Below, in pieces: positions 9,059 through 18,273 of a stretch of DNA of 64,000 nt; position 1 is the first letter of the stretch, and the number at the start of each line of letters is the position of its first letter. A program made the translations under genes and the position numbers. The notes beneath the pieces are model-generated. The model did not search any database and had not been told where the DNA came from. It was given only the letters and a program-made list of their open reading frames with translations. The DNA comes from Deltaproteobacteria bacterium UBA4427 (GTDB lineage Bacteria; Myxococcota_A; UBA9160; UBA4427): positions 6,492 to 70,491 of the forward strand of contig DGPZ01000092.1 in the NCBI GenBank assembly GCA_002390675.1, written 5' to 3'.

Positions 9059-9787
9059 TTGTCACCTCCTGTCACCCGTTCGCGATTGTCTTCTCGCCCT
9101 GCAGCCAAGGCTGCGAGTGCGAAACGTGGGTCGCACTCCAAGTCGCTGGCTGCTCCCAAGACACGCGACGCGGACCGAAGTCGCGCGGCGATTCTGGATG
9201 CCGCGACGGACGCCTTTGCCGAACTCGGTCTTGCAGGCGCGCGGGTCGATGAGATCGCGAGGCGTGCTGGCGTGAACAAGGCCTTGCTCTACCACTATTT
9301 CGGAAATAAAGAAGCGCTCTTCGTGGCGGTGCTGGAAGCGACCTATGCGCGAATTCGCGGAGCCGAATCGGCGCTCGATCTGGAACGGTTCGAGCCTGCC
9401 GAGGCGATGACTAAATTGGTTGATTTTACTTGGGGTTATTTCCAAGAACATCCTGAGTTCATCCATCTCGTGAACAGTGAGAACCTTCATCGCGCACGAC
9501 ATCTGGCCCAAAGCGAGCGGCTGCATGAGATGCATCATCCGCTGGTTGAGCGGATCCGAGAGATTCTCGGCCGCGGCGTTGCGAGCGGGGTGTTTCGGAT
9601 GGGGGTGGACCCGGTTCAGCTCTACATCACGATTGCTTCTCTCGGCTATTTTTATCTCAGCAACGCACACACCCTTGGTGTCGTCTTTTCTCGGAATCTA
9701 TTATCAGCGCAATCGCGAGGCGCCAGACGTAGGCATATCCAGGAGGTCGTTGCAGGCTATCTACGACCGGAGATCGATCATGCTTGA
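9059..9787 (+). CDS. TetR-family transcriptional regulator
   Basis: DNA-binding repressor of about 242 residues. The N-terminal helix-turn-helix (RAAILDAATDAFAELG to DEIARRAGVNKALLYHYFGN) is typical; the C-terminal ligand domain is not assignable. The start is read as TTG 9059 because there is no in-frame ATG before the HTH; the first 35 residues are basic and may be disordered, so a later non-ATG start is possible. Its end overlaps the next gene by 8 nt, so it is the first gene of the rightward operon it probably controls, together with the divergent enolase operon. Confidence 0.88.
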   Translation: MSPPVTRSRLSSRPAAKAASAKRGSHSKSLAAPKTRDADRSRAAILDAATDAFAELGLAGARVDEIARRAGVNKALLYHYFGNKEALFVAVLEATYARIRGAESALDLERFEPAEAMTKLVDFTWGYFQEHPEFIHLVNSENLHRARHLAQSERLHEMHHPLVERIREILGRGVASGVFRMGVDPVQLYITIASLGYFYLSNAHTLGVVFSRNLLSAQSRGARRRHIQEVVAGYLRPEIDHA

Positions 9788-10727
9788 AAAGCATCCATCA
9801 GAGCTCATAAGGAGGCGTAGAAAGATCGCCGGCATGTCCGCGGTCTTGCTGCCTATGACCGAGTTAGGCGAGATCGACTGGTCCTCCTTTCGAGGTCTAC
9901 TTGAGCGAACTGTACGGGCGGGGCTCGTGCCCGCCGTCAATATGGATACGGGTTATGTCCAATTAATTTCGGAGTCCGCACGCGAGCAAGTGCTCGACAC
10001 GACGAAGTCGGTCGTAGGTGAAGAATTCGTGGCGGGGGCTCATGTCGAGGATCACGAAGGGGACTCGTGGGACCGAGATGCGATGGCGCGCGAGATGGAG
10101 CGGATCGAGTCGCGAGGGGGGACGCCGGTCGTCTTTCCCTCATATGGGCTAACCGCGCTCGACGGCCCGGACTGGGCAGGCGCCCATAAGCGTCTCGGGG
10201 AATCGAGTGATCGATTCATCGGATTTGAACTTGGGCCAATGTTTGTTCCCTATGGTCGGATTTATGACCTCGAGGCCTATCGCGCTCTGCTGGCGATCCC
10301 GCAGTGCATTGGCGCGAAGCACTCGTCTTTGTCTCGAAGTCAGGAATGGGAGCGGTTAGCGTTGCGAGATTCTGTGCGGCCCGATTTTAGGGTGCTCACG
10401 GGCAATGATCTTGCGATCGACATGGTGATGTACGGATCGGACTACCTATTGGGGCTTTCGGCGTTCGCACCCGAAGCGTTCGCGAAACGCGATGGGTTTT
10501 GGGCGACAGACGATCCAATGTTCTTTGAGTTGAATGATCTGCTTCAGTACCTGGGCTTCTTTGCTTTTCGCGACCCTGTTCCCGCCTACAAACACGACGC
10601 AGCGATTTTCCTGAATCTGCGTAAACGGATTTCGTCCTCTGAGACCCACCCCCAGGCGGCGCGGCGACCGGCTTCTGATCGGGAGGTCTTGGAAGAAATT
10701 TCTAAGCGACTCGAGGTTTGGGCATGA
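9780..10727 (+). CDS. Dihydrodipicolinate synthase-family lyase/aldolase
   Basis: Class I aldolase-like TIM barrel of about 315 residues. The Schiff-base lysine is Lys180 in CIGAKHSS, in the position of the family IKxS motif, and NMDTGY (54-59) stands where DHDPS-family enzymes have the carboxylate-binding GTTGE-like loop. ATG 9780 lies 8 nt inside the TetR gene with GGAG upstream. Being embedded in a TetR-controlled catabolic operon, it is more likely a retro-aldolase or hydratase-aldolase than lysine-biosynthetic DapA. The end overlaps the next start as ATGA. Confidence 0.85.
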   Translation: MLEKHPSELIRRRRKIAGMSAVLLPMTELGEIDWSSFRGLLERTVRAGLVPAVNMDTGYVQLISESAREQVLDTTKSVVGEEFVAGAHVEDHEGDSWDRDAMAREMERIESRGGTPVVFPSYGLTALDGPDWAGAHKRLGESSDRFIGFELGPMFVPYGRIYDLEAYRALLAIPQCIGAKHSSLSRSQEWERLALRDSVRPDFRVLTGNDLAIDMVMYGSDYLLGLSAFAPEAFAKRDGFWATDDPMFFELNDLLQYLGFFAFRDPVPAYKHDAAIFLNLRKRISSSETHPQAARRPASDREVLEEISKRLEVWA

Positions 10728-12136
10728 GCCGCGCGGTGAAGATGACGCGTCTCGGGACGCGAGAGAAGCTGGAAGCGCGCTTGGCGGAACTCGGCCTGAG
10801 TCTTCCGATCGACGATGAAATCGAAGAGGAAGGTCCGCTTAGCCACGCGTTTGACGTGGGGGGAAGATCCGTTGGGAATCGCTTCGCGGTACTTCCTATG
10901 GAAGGTTGGGATGCGTCCCCCGACGGTCGGCCGACTGATCTTGTGAAGCGTCGCTGGTCCCGGTTCGGAGAGAGCGGCGCGAAGCTCGTTTGGGGCGGAG
11001 AGGCCTATGCAGTTCAGCCGGAGGCCCGCGCAAATCCTCAGCAGCTCTGTGCGAATCCTAGGAGTGCGGAGGATCTTGCTTCTCTTCGCAAAACATTAGT
11101 GCTGGCTCACAAAGCAAAAGGAGATCGGACTGAGGACCTGTTGCTAGGTCTTCAACTCACGCATTCCGGGCGATTTTCCCGCCCGCACGGAGAGCTTCTT
11201 CCGCGGACAGCCTTTAGGCATTCCGTCCTCGATCGGCGCGTCGGAGTCGAGGACGATCGTGCGATGCTTACGGATGATGAGTTGGATGGCCTGATTGGCG
11301 ACTACGTTCGTATGGCGAAACTCACAGAGGCCGCGGGCTTTGACTTCGTCGACGTGAAGGCTTGCCACGGCTATTTGGGGCATGAGCTGCTTTCCGCGCG
11401 GACACGGTCCGGGAGTTATGGGGGCGATCTCGAAGGTCGTTCTCGGTTCCTCTTGCGCACCATCGAAGCAGTACGAAGCGAAGCGCCGGCACTTCAAATA
11501 GGCGTGCGGCTCTCCGTCTTTGATAGGCATCCCTTTATACCTGGAGAGGACCGATTAGGGGTTCCGGAGACGAGCTCCCATCAACCCTTCGGGGCCTCAG
11601 ACGACGGGCTTGGACTCGATCTGGCTGAGAGCCATCAGTTAGTCGAGTGGCTCGCTGCGACTGGGGTCACTCTGGTGTGCACGACTGCCGGGAGCCCGTA
11701 CTACAACCCTCATATCCAGCGCCCCGCCTTCTATCCGCCATCTGACGGCTATCGACTGCCGGAGGATCCGCTTGTCGGCGTCGTCCGTCAAATCGACGCG
11801 ACTGCGGAGTTGACCAAACGTCATCAAGGTATCAAGTTTGTGGGTTCCGCCTACACGTACCTGCAAGAGTGGCTTCCTAATGTCGCGCAGGCGATTATTC
11901 GCGCAGGGCGGGCCGATTCAATTGGTCTGGGGCGGATGATGCTCTCGTACCCCGAGCTGCCGAGAGATGTATTGACTGGTCGGGGACTTGAGCGACCGCT
12001 GGTCTGTCGAACCTTTAGTGATTGTACGACCGCACCGCGAAATGGCTTGGTGTCAGGCTGCTACCCCATTGATTCATTCTATAAGCGGCGTCCCGAAGCC
12101 GAACGACTTGCTGAGATCAAGAAGGGTCTTGTATGA
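10724..12136 (+). CDS. NADH:flavin oxidoreductase, Old Yellow Enzyme family
   Basis: FMN-dependent ene-reductase barrel of about 470 residues. Family marks are QLTHSGRFSRP (active-site His near the flavin), HGYLGHELLS (the HGYLxxxFLSP equivalent) and a C-terminal phosphate-binding region with GLGRMMLSYPE. The four-Cys cluster and NADPH domain of 2,4-dienoyl-CoA reductases are absent, so it is the short form with an extended N-terminus. ATG 10724 overlaps the preceding TGA, and its own stop overlaps the next ATG. Expected to reduce an activated C=C bond of a pathway intermediate. Confidence 0.87.
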   Translation: MSRAVKMTRLGTREKLEARLAELGLSLPIDDEIEEEGPLSHAFDVGGRSVGNRFAVLPMEGWDASPDGRPTDLVKRRWSRFGESGAKLVWGGEAYAVQPEARANPQQLCANPRSAEDLASLRKTLVLAHKAKGDRTEDLLLGLQLTHSGRFSRPHGELLPRTAFRHSVLDRRVGVEDDRAMLTDDELDGLIGDYVRMAKLTEAAGFDFVDVKACHGYLGHELLSARTRSGSYGGDLEGRSRFLLRTIEAVRSEAPALQIGVRLSVFDRHPFIPGEDRLGVPETSSHQPFGASDDGLGLDLAESHQLVEWLAATGVTLVCTTAGSPYYNPHIQRPAFYPPSDGYRLPEDPLVGVVRQIDATAELTKRHQGIKFVGSAYTYLQEWLPNVAQAIIRAGRADSIGLGRMMLSYPELPRDVLTGRGLERPLVCRTFSDCTTAPRNGLVSGCYPIDSFYKRRPEAERLAEIKKGLV

Positions 12137-14958
12137 AGCGCGTCCTTATCATGTTGAGCGGCATACTCGGTTTTTTGTTGTTAGTCGGCGCGGTCGCATT
12201 TTGGTGGCTCAGTGCGCCTGATCCAGAAAAAGTCTTAGCAGCTCTCGAACGTCCGCCTTCTCCTGTCCTGTCGCCGATTGAGGCGCTGGCTGCGTTTCGT
12301 GTCGCCGATGGCTTCCGCGTCGAACTAGTTGCTTCGGAGCCGCTAGTCGTCGATCCGGTGGCGATGGACTTCGATGACGAAGGGCGTCTCTATGTAGTAG
12401 AGATGCGCGGCTTCATGCGTGACGTCGAAGGGAGCGGAGAAAAACGTCCGGTCGGACGTGTCGTTGTACTCGAGGATGAGGATGGCGATGGGCAAATGGA
12501 TTCGAGTAGGGTCTTCGCGGATGACCTGATTTTGCCGCGTGCGATCGCGGTTCTTCCGGACGGCATATTGATTGGGGAACCGCCGAATCTTATTCGTTGC
12601 CGTGATACGAGCGGAGATGGCATTTGTGATGAGATGACTCGGCTCGGCGACTACGCGGCCGAAGGCACGAATGTTGAGCATCGAGAGAACGGGCTCCTGC
12701 CCGGACTCGACGGCTGGCTGTATAACGCAAAATCCTCTCGTCGATTACGCTTCGCCAATGCTAGGCAGGAACTCGATTCGTCCCCCACGCCCTTCAGGGG
12801 GCAATGGGGTATCGCCCAGGATGATGAGGGACTGCTTTACTACAACCACAACTCAGGCTTTCTCTACGGCGAAATTTTTCCAGGCGAATACGTCACTCGG
12901 CAAGCGGGGACGGCGTCGCGGCAAAGTCCTGCGGGGCTTAATATTCCCCTCGGAGATGGCGAGAAGGTCTGGGGAATTCGTGTCGCTCCCGGACTGAATC
13001 GCGCATATGCGTCGGGGACACTCCGCGCGGACGGTCGGCAGAACGGCCCGACGGCGGTCAGTGGAATCGCGATTCAGAGGGGCGATCAATATGGCTCGGA
13101 ATATCTAGGGGATGCCTTCGTTCCCGAGTCCGGCGGAAGTGCAGTGGCCCACTTCTCGGTTGAACGGTTGGGGACAACGCTCCGCGCCGAACATCAGCTT
13201 CAAACCGACCCCGACTGGGAACAGCGTGAGTTCCTGGCGTCCCCCGACGAGCGCTTTCGTCCCGTCGACGCGAAGGTCGGACCCGATGGGGCCATCTGGA
13301 TCATCGATATGTACCGTGGCGTCATCCAGCACGCCCACTATGTCTCCGACTATTTACGGGACTACGTCGAGAAGAATGATCTCGTGGCTCCGGGTGCTCA
13401 TGGCCGGATTTGGCGGATTGTTCGCGAAGATCGAGATATCTCTCGCCGAGTGTCTTCGCTCCGCACGCACGCAGAGCGAATCGCCGCTCTCGATCATCCT
13501 AACGGTTGGGTGCGTGATCACGCCCAGCGCGCTTTGATCCATGACGCGGATCCGAGGACTGCCGCTTCGCTTCGTGATCTCGATTCGACGACGGCGCTCG
13601 GGCGTGTGCACTCGCTCTGGACGCTCTCGGGGCTTAACTCACTCGAACTCGTTACCGCGGCCGAGGCTTTAGCGGATGTTGACCCGCGTGTGCGGCGTGC
13701 TGGACTTCGAACGGGAGAGCTGAGTTTGGCCGCGGGGGATTCAGCCGCTCGCTGGCTCTCGCTCGTTGAGGGGATGCGGGTTGACGAAGATCCTGCCGTT
13801 AGGCTCCAGGCCGTTCATACCCTCGGCACATTCGTAAAGGAGAAGAGGCCTCTGGATGTACTGCTTGAGCTTGCCTTTGGTGGGGATGAGTTGATCCGGC
13901 AGGCCGTGCTTTCAGGATTGGGAGGCCTTGAGGCGGAGGCACTTGAAAAATCTGTAGTGACCGCCTCGAGGAACGGGCCCAGTGATGCAGGCGATGCGTG
14001 GCTCGGAGAACTTGCGGCGGGCGTGCATAGAGCGGCGCAACAGCATGCCGACGCTGCAGAACGTGTCGAAGCACTCTTCGATCAGATTGCTCTCGCGTCG
14101 CCCGACGCACAAGTCTCAATGCTTAAGGCCATCGCTCAGGGGCAGCGAGTTCCGGGTGCTGCTCGGGTTGAGCTGATAAGTGCTCACGCGCTCTTCGATG
14201 AAGACGCGCAGCGAGATGCTGCGGTCACTGAAGCGCTCGCTGCTGTGCGGCCGCATATCACCTGGCCGGGTGACCTTCGTCCTGGAGGCGCGCGGCCGCT
14301 AAGCGAAGAAGAAGAGGCCTCGCGCATGAGGGGAGAAGCGCTCTATGCGGCCTCCTGCGCAGGTTGTCACGGAGCCAGTGGGATGGGGCAAGCAAGCTTG
14401 GCGCCGTCGCTCGTGGGTTCGCCTTGGGTGCGGGATGCCGATGATTGGATTGTGCGAATTGCGTTACATGGCCTAACAGGACCTCTGTCGATTGACGGAC
14501 AAGACTGGAATTTGACCATGCCGGGGCACGCGGACGATCCTCGCTTCGACGATGCGGGTTTGGCTTCCGTCGTTACCTATCTTCGGCGCTCTTGGGGGCA
14601 CGGCGAAGAGCCTGTCCGAGAAGAGACGGTCGCGGGGATCCGTTCGGCAGAAGCGGGGCGCCGCGCGCCTTGGACGATTTCGGAGCTACTTGCGCTCCCC
14701 GTTGCTCATAGGCTCGATCGCTACGTCGGTCAGTACAAGGTCCCTCTTGTTCCGGTGTCACTCGTCGTTGAGCGGCGGGGCTCTTTACTCGTCGCCGGTC
14801 GAGGGGATGGACAGCTGGCAGAGCTCGGCGAGCTTGGTGCCCACGCATTCTCAGGTTCTGGGCTCTTGATGATCTTTGAGGTGTCTTCCGACGGGCGAAT
14901 CGAGGGGGCATCTGTCGAGTTTGAAGGCACGTCCTTCCCGGTTTCTCGCGTCGAATAG
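12133..14958 (+). CDS. PVC-type membrane-bound dehydrogenase: beta-propeller, HEAT-like region and cytochrome c
   Basis: Large exported oxidoreductase, 941 residues. In order: an N-terminal membrane anchor (about 5-28), a six-bladed-propeller dehydrogenase domain (about 50-420) with a calcium-loop-like DEDGDG and repeated blade sequences, an alpha-helical HEAT-like region (about 430-700), a cytochrome c domain with CAGCH (Cys742, Cys745, His746) and a C-terminal beta-rich tail. It should oxidise a sugar- or alcohol-like substrate in the periplasm and pass electrons through its haem to the respiratory chain. ATG 12133 overlaps the OYE stop as ATGA. Last gene of the rightward operon. Confidence 0.85.
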   Translation: MKRVLIMLSGILGFLLLVGAVAFWWLSAPDPEKVLAALERPPSPVLSPIEALAAFRVADGFRVELVASEPLVVDPVAMDFDDEGRLYVVEMRGFMRDVEGSGEKRPVGRVVVLEDEDGDGQMDSSRVFADDLILPRAIAVLPDGILIGEPPNLIRCRDTSGDGICDEMTRLGDYAAEGTNVEHRENGLLPGLDGWLYNAKSSRRLRFANARQELDSSPTPFRGQWGIAQDDEGLLYYNHNSGFLYGEIFPGEYVTRQAGTASRQSPAGLNIPLGDGEKVWGIRVAPGLNRAYASGTLRADGRQNGPTAVSGIAIQRGDQYGSEYLGDAFVPESGGSAVAHFSVERLGTTLRAEHQLQTDPDWEQREFLASPDERFRPVDAKVGPDGAIWIIDMYRGVIQHAHYVSDYLRDYVEKNDLVAPGAHGRIWRIVREDRDISRRVSSLRTHAERIAALDHPNGWVRDHAQRALIHDADPRTAASLRDLDSTTALGRVHSLWTLSGLNSLELVTAAEALADVDPRVRRAGLRTGELSLAAGDSAARWLSLVEGMRVDEDPAVRLQAVHTLGTFVKEKRPLDVLLELAFGGDELIRQAVLSGLGGLEAEALEKSVVTASRNGPSDAGDAWLGELAAGVHRAAQQHADAAERVEALFDQIALASPDAQVSMLKAIAQGQRVPGAARVELISAHALFDEDAQRDAAVTEALAAVRPHITWPGDLRPGGARPLSEEEEASRMRGEALYAASCAGCHGASGMGQASLAPSLVGSPWVRDADDWIVRIALHGLTGPLSIDGQDWNLTMPGHADDPRFDDAGLASVVTYLRRSWGHGEEPVREETVAGIRSAEAGRRAPWTISELLALPVAHRLDRYVGQYKVPLVPVSLVVERRGSLLVAGRGDGQLAELGELGAHAFSGSGLLMIFEVSSDGRIEGASVEFEGTSFPVSRVE

Positions 14959-15025
14959 CTGGCGGCTACCCCCGCGCCGATCGGCTATGAATGGGATCCA
15001 CTCGAACGCCCAGGAGACATGCGGC

Positions 15026-15832
15026 ATGCCCGGCACCGTGCACTACGACCTTACGGATCACATTGCGACGATCACCCTCGATAATCCCAAAGCGCGAAAC
15101 GCCTTCGACTACGAGATGACCCAGGAGCTCAGGCGCCTGTGGAATGAGATTGAAGCGAACCCCGAAGTGCGATGCGTGATCGTGACGGGAGAGGGCAAAA
15201 AGGCCTTCTGCACCGGTTGGGATATCTCTTCCACCGCGACCGGCGACAGCCAGAAATTCGCGAAGGTCGAGCGCAAGGATGCGCCGTATAATCAGATCAC
15301 CGCGGTACAGAACCGCTGCTGGAAGCCGGTGATCACGGCGGTCAATGGGATCTGCAATGGTGGTGGCCTGCACTTCGTTGCCGATACCGACATCACGATC
15401 GCCGCGGACACCGCGACATTCTTCGACACGCATTGCCAGAACGGACTCCCAGCAGTGATCGAGATGGTTGGGCTCGCGAAGCGAATCCCGCTCGATGCTG
15501 TCTTTCGATTGACCTATCTCGGCTCGGTTGAGCGGATGTCGGCGGAAGATGCGCTTCGGATTGGATTAATCGGGGAGATCGCACCTGCAGCGAACCTGAT
15601 GGATCGGGCACGCGAGGTTGCTGAGATTATTAGTCGGTGGTCGCCGACGGCCTTGGCACGTTCCAAGCGGGCGATTTGGGAAAGCCTCGATCACGGTCTC
15701 GAGGCCGGGCTCGATGTCGCCTATAAACAACTCGAGCTTCACGCGGATCATCCGGATCAGATCGAAGGCCCAACCGCCTTCTTTGAAAAGCGGGCCGCAA
15801 AATGGGCGTCCTTCCCGGGGAATGAAGAGTAG
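15026..15832 (+). CDS. Enoyl-CoA hydratase/isomerase family protein
   Basis: Crotonase-fold acyl-CoA enzyme of about 268 residues. The oxyanion-hole segments are visible: KAFCTGWDIS at the first and VNGICNGGGLHFVADTDI at the second. One catalytic position has His/Cys in DTHCQNGLPAV where classical hydratases carry Glu, so hydration activity is not certain. ATG 15026 has AGGAG 9 nt upstream; an ATG at 14987 in frame is the alternative. It follows the propeller dehydrogenase by 67 nt on the same strand and may be read with that operon. Confidence 0.86.
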   Translation: MPGTVHYDLTDHIATITLDNPKARNAFDYEMTQELRRLWNEIEANPEVRCVIVTGEGKKAFCTGWDISSTATGDSQKFAKVERKDAPYNQITAVQNRCWKPVITAVNGICNGGGLHFVADTDITIAADTATFFDTHCQNGLPAVIEMVGLAKRIPLDAVFRLTYLGSVERMSAEDALRIGLIGEIAPAANLMDRAREVAEIISRWSPTALARSKRAIWESLDHGLEAGLDVAYKQLELHADHPDQIEGPTAFFEKRAAKWASFPGNEE

Positions 15833-15885
15833 ACGGATCAGACTGCCCTTATGCGATTACGAAGGATGACGGAGTCACCCCCGGA

Positions 15886-15902
15886 GGCGGTTGGTAACCG
15901 CC
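15886..15902. terminator. Hairpin between convergent genes
   Basis: Perfect 7-bp stem GGCGGTT/AACCGCC with a 3-nt loop between the convergent stops at 15832 and 15905. No T-run. Likely serves both directions. Confidence 0.45.
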
Positions 15903-15904
15903 GG

Positions 15905-18145
15905 TTAGCTCACGTTAGGTTTCGGGTCTAGGAAAATCGGCGAAGACCAAGCGCGCTGCTCTGAGGGCGCCTGGCATTCGTCGCTACCGGGTCGATCAAA
16001 GCATGGATCGATCGATGTACAGCCTCCACTTCCGTCGCTTTGGCAGCCTAACGGATCCGCATTCAGCGCGGGGGTTGGCGCTTCGATGGCACGGACGTAA
16101 TAGCTCGTAGTTCGTCCATCGCGACCGAATTCCGGGTCGCTGAACGTGATTTCACACCCCTCGCCCTGCGCGGGGCAAGAGAATGTCTTCCATGAATCCT
16201 CGATCAAAGGGGTCACGTCCTCGTTCGCATCAATCTGCGGCCGAATTCGGATCACTTCAATTCGGGTGATGGGGCGGCGTGTGTCGCTCGGGAAATAACA
16301 CTCCCCAAGGCAGAGTTCTTCGACGCGTTCTGCCGTGAGCGCGCTCGACGTTGTGTTCGGGCAGCCAGGCTTTTGCTCGAAGGACCCTGCCGCTCTCACG
16401 CGGAAGGTGGGTGCGCCGGCGATTTCGACTTCGCTGCCCATAGGCCACTTTCCATTGGGCGCATTCGGGTCCAGCAGGTCGAACCATAAGAGGATTCGCG
16501 GGCCGCTTGTTCCGTAGGTTTCGCGTCGCACCAGCGCGTCGAATATTTCGACTCGGCCTCGAGTTTGGGCGTGGACGGCAGCGAGGCCGCCACTTAGAAA
16601 GAACGAGCCACTCCGCTCGGCTTCGAGGAATGCAACACTCGGAATATTCTCGCCAACGGGGAAGGCTTCTGCGCGTGATTGACTGTCGCGAGCGAAACGC
16701 GTCACCAGATCGCTACGTCCTACCTCTGCCATGCGCGCATCGGTGAATTCTCTGCGCCCAATTTCCTTGTAACCCGTTCCGGCACGCGCGGTGTGGTTAT
16801 CGCTCGAACCGATCAAGCCGAACCGGAAGCGCTGCGCTCCTTCAGGCGCTCTCGGTCGGCCTAACGCGAGTATGTACTGCGCGCTTCCGAGGGGGCGGAA
16901 GTTGAATGCAGGTTGGAAGCAGTCGACACATTGACCCGCTTCGCCCAGGTCGTGCGGCCTAAGGCCAGGAACTGTCCAGGGCCCCGCATTTCGGTCAGCG
17001 TCCACAAAGTACTGGCGCGCTTCCGTAGTGCGTTGGTCACAGTCCGATGTGGGGAGATCCTCGGCGAGACATCGCTCCCGAATGATTTCACCGGCCTTCC
17101 AACACGATGGGGTGTAGCCATACGAGGGGTCGGGGCAGCTTCGAGAGCCGTCTTCTGCGATCGCGACCGCGCGCCAAGGGCGATACTCCTCTGCGTTGCC
17201 ATGGCCTGAATAGACTTCGAGGATTCGCTGCCGATTCGGATCGTGGTCCCTCTGCGTGAGCTGTTTGGCCCAGTCCGATCCAGCGGGGGTGTACATGCCC
17301 CAGACAGTTCCATGAGGAATGACGGTCGAGGCGACATCCCAATCGTCGAGTTTAGCGAAGAGCTCGCCGGGCGTCGCAGCGGCTTCGGCGCAATCGATCG
17401 GGAGTTCGCGAACCGGCACGCCTTCTGGGCATCGACCCACCCCCTGAATTTCATTCAGCTGGGCCATCATGTCGTGGCCACCCGGGAGCGCGAAGGCGGC
17501 CAGGCCTCGCACAAGAGGTCCGTTCGCGCCGGTATCGAAAGTCGAGGGAACGCCCTTAGGCGGGGCGGCGGCGATCGGGCGCGTTGGGATCGAGCCGTCC
17601 TCGAGATCCCGAAGGACGACGTTCTTGTGCCCGTAGTGATTGTCAGGTGTGGAACCCATTTGGGTCCATTCCCATCCTAAGAACGAGACCAAGTCGGGAT
17701 CGTCGCCCCCGAGCGCGTCGCATCGGCGCACGGTGTCGATGGTTTCTTGCCAGCGCCGAGGCGTAAGCGAGGCGGCGTGATCATTGATCGACCAGAAGTC
17801 GAGGTTCGCGCAGTAGCGCGCGAAGTCGCATGCATCCGCCACGGGATGGATGCCTTCGCCGCCGGCACTCGGCAGTGTGAGTTGAAACGCGTCAACCGAG
17901 AATGAACTGTGAACGTGAAGGTCGCCGAAGAGAATTTGCTTTGGCTCGAACACATTGAGGCTGTGCGCGGTCTCTAGCTGGCTCGAGTCGAGCGTATCAA
18001 TCGCCGCGACGGGAATCCGCTCGGGCGTCGGCGTGCCCGCGACGACAAGGTCACCGTAGGCGCCCTGACTAGCCTGAAAGAGCACATAACTCGCGATGGA
18101 CCCGAGAGTAAGAAGGATTACGAGGAGGATGCCAATGGATCGCAC
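15905..18145 (-). CDS. DUF3604 domain protein, exported or membrane-anchored
   Basis: 746-residue protein with one N-terminal membrane segment (about 5-25), then a PHP-like metal-site opening LFGDLHVHSSFSVDA, the sequence HxHSS, and INDHAASLTPRRW, characteristic of DUF3604. The rest is secreted-type sequence with several paired cysteines, consistent with a periplasmic location. The family has no firmly established activity; the PHP-like histidines suggest a metal-dependent hydrolase. It stands alone between a convergent enoyl-CoA hydratase and the BtrH-like gene, which it follows by 128 nt on the same strand. Confidence 0.85.
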   Translation of the reverse strand: MRSIGILLVILLTLGSIASYVLFQASQGAYGDLVVAGTPTPERIPVAAIDTLDSSQLETAHSLNVFEPKQILFGDLHVHSSFSVDAFQLTLPSAGGEGIHPVADACDFARYCANLDFWSINDHAASLTPRRWQETIDTVRRCDALGGDDPDLVSFLGWEWTQMGSTPDNHYGHKNVVLRDLEDGSIPTRPIAAAPPKGVPSTFDTGANGPLVRGLAAFALPGGHDMMAQLNEIQGVGRCPEGVPVRELPIDCAEAAATPGELFAKLDDWDVASTVIPHGTVWGMYTPAGSDWAKQLTQRDHDPNRQRILEVYSGHGNAEEYRPWRAVAIAEDGSRSCPDPSYGYTPSCWKAGEIIRERCLAEDLPTSDCDQRTTEARQYFVDADRNAGPWTVPGLRPHDLGEAGQCVDCFQPAFNFRPLGSAQYILALGRPRAPEGAQRFRFGLIGSSDNHTARAGTGYKEIGRREFTDARMAEVGRSDLVTRFARDSQSRAEAFPVGENIPSVAFLEAERSGSFFLSGGLAAVHAQTRGRVEIFDALVRRETYGTSGPRILLWFDLLDPNAPNGKWPMGSEVEIAGAPTFRVRAAGSFEQKPGCPNTTSSALTAERVEELCLGECYFPSDTRRPITRIEVIRIRPQIDANEDVTPLIEDSWKTFSCPAQGEGCEITFSDPEFGRDGRTTSYYVRAIEAPTPALNADPLGCQSDGSGGCTSIDPCFDRPGSDECQAPSEQRAWSSPIFLDPKPNVS

Positions 18146-18273
18146 GGTCTACTCCTGACGGCGCGCTAGTGAGAGGCGCTCGCGATGAGCGACATCGTAG
18201 CTTTGTTGGTCGTAAGTGGCTGTGTGCATGCGTGCGTGGGTAGGACGAGGAGCGCCGTGGTTATAGGGTTCGC

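Noticed and set aside
9780..10727. Lysine-biosynthesis gene dapA
   Set aside because: The Schiff-base Lys is present but the GTTGE loop is replaced, and it sits inside a TetR-controlled catabolic operon.
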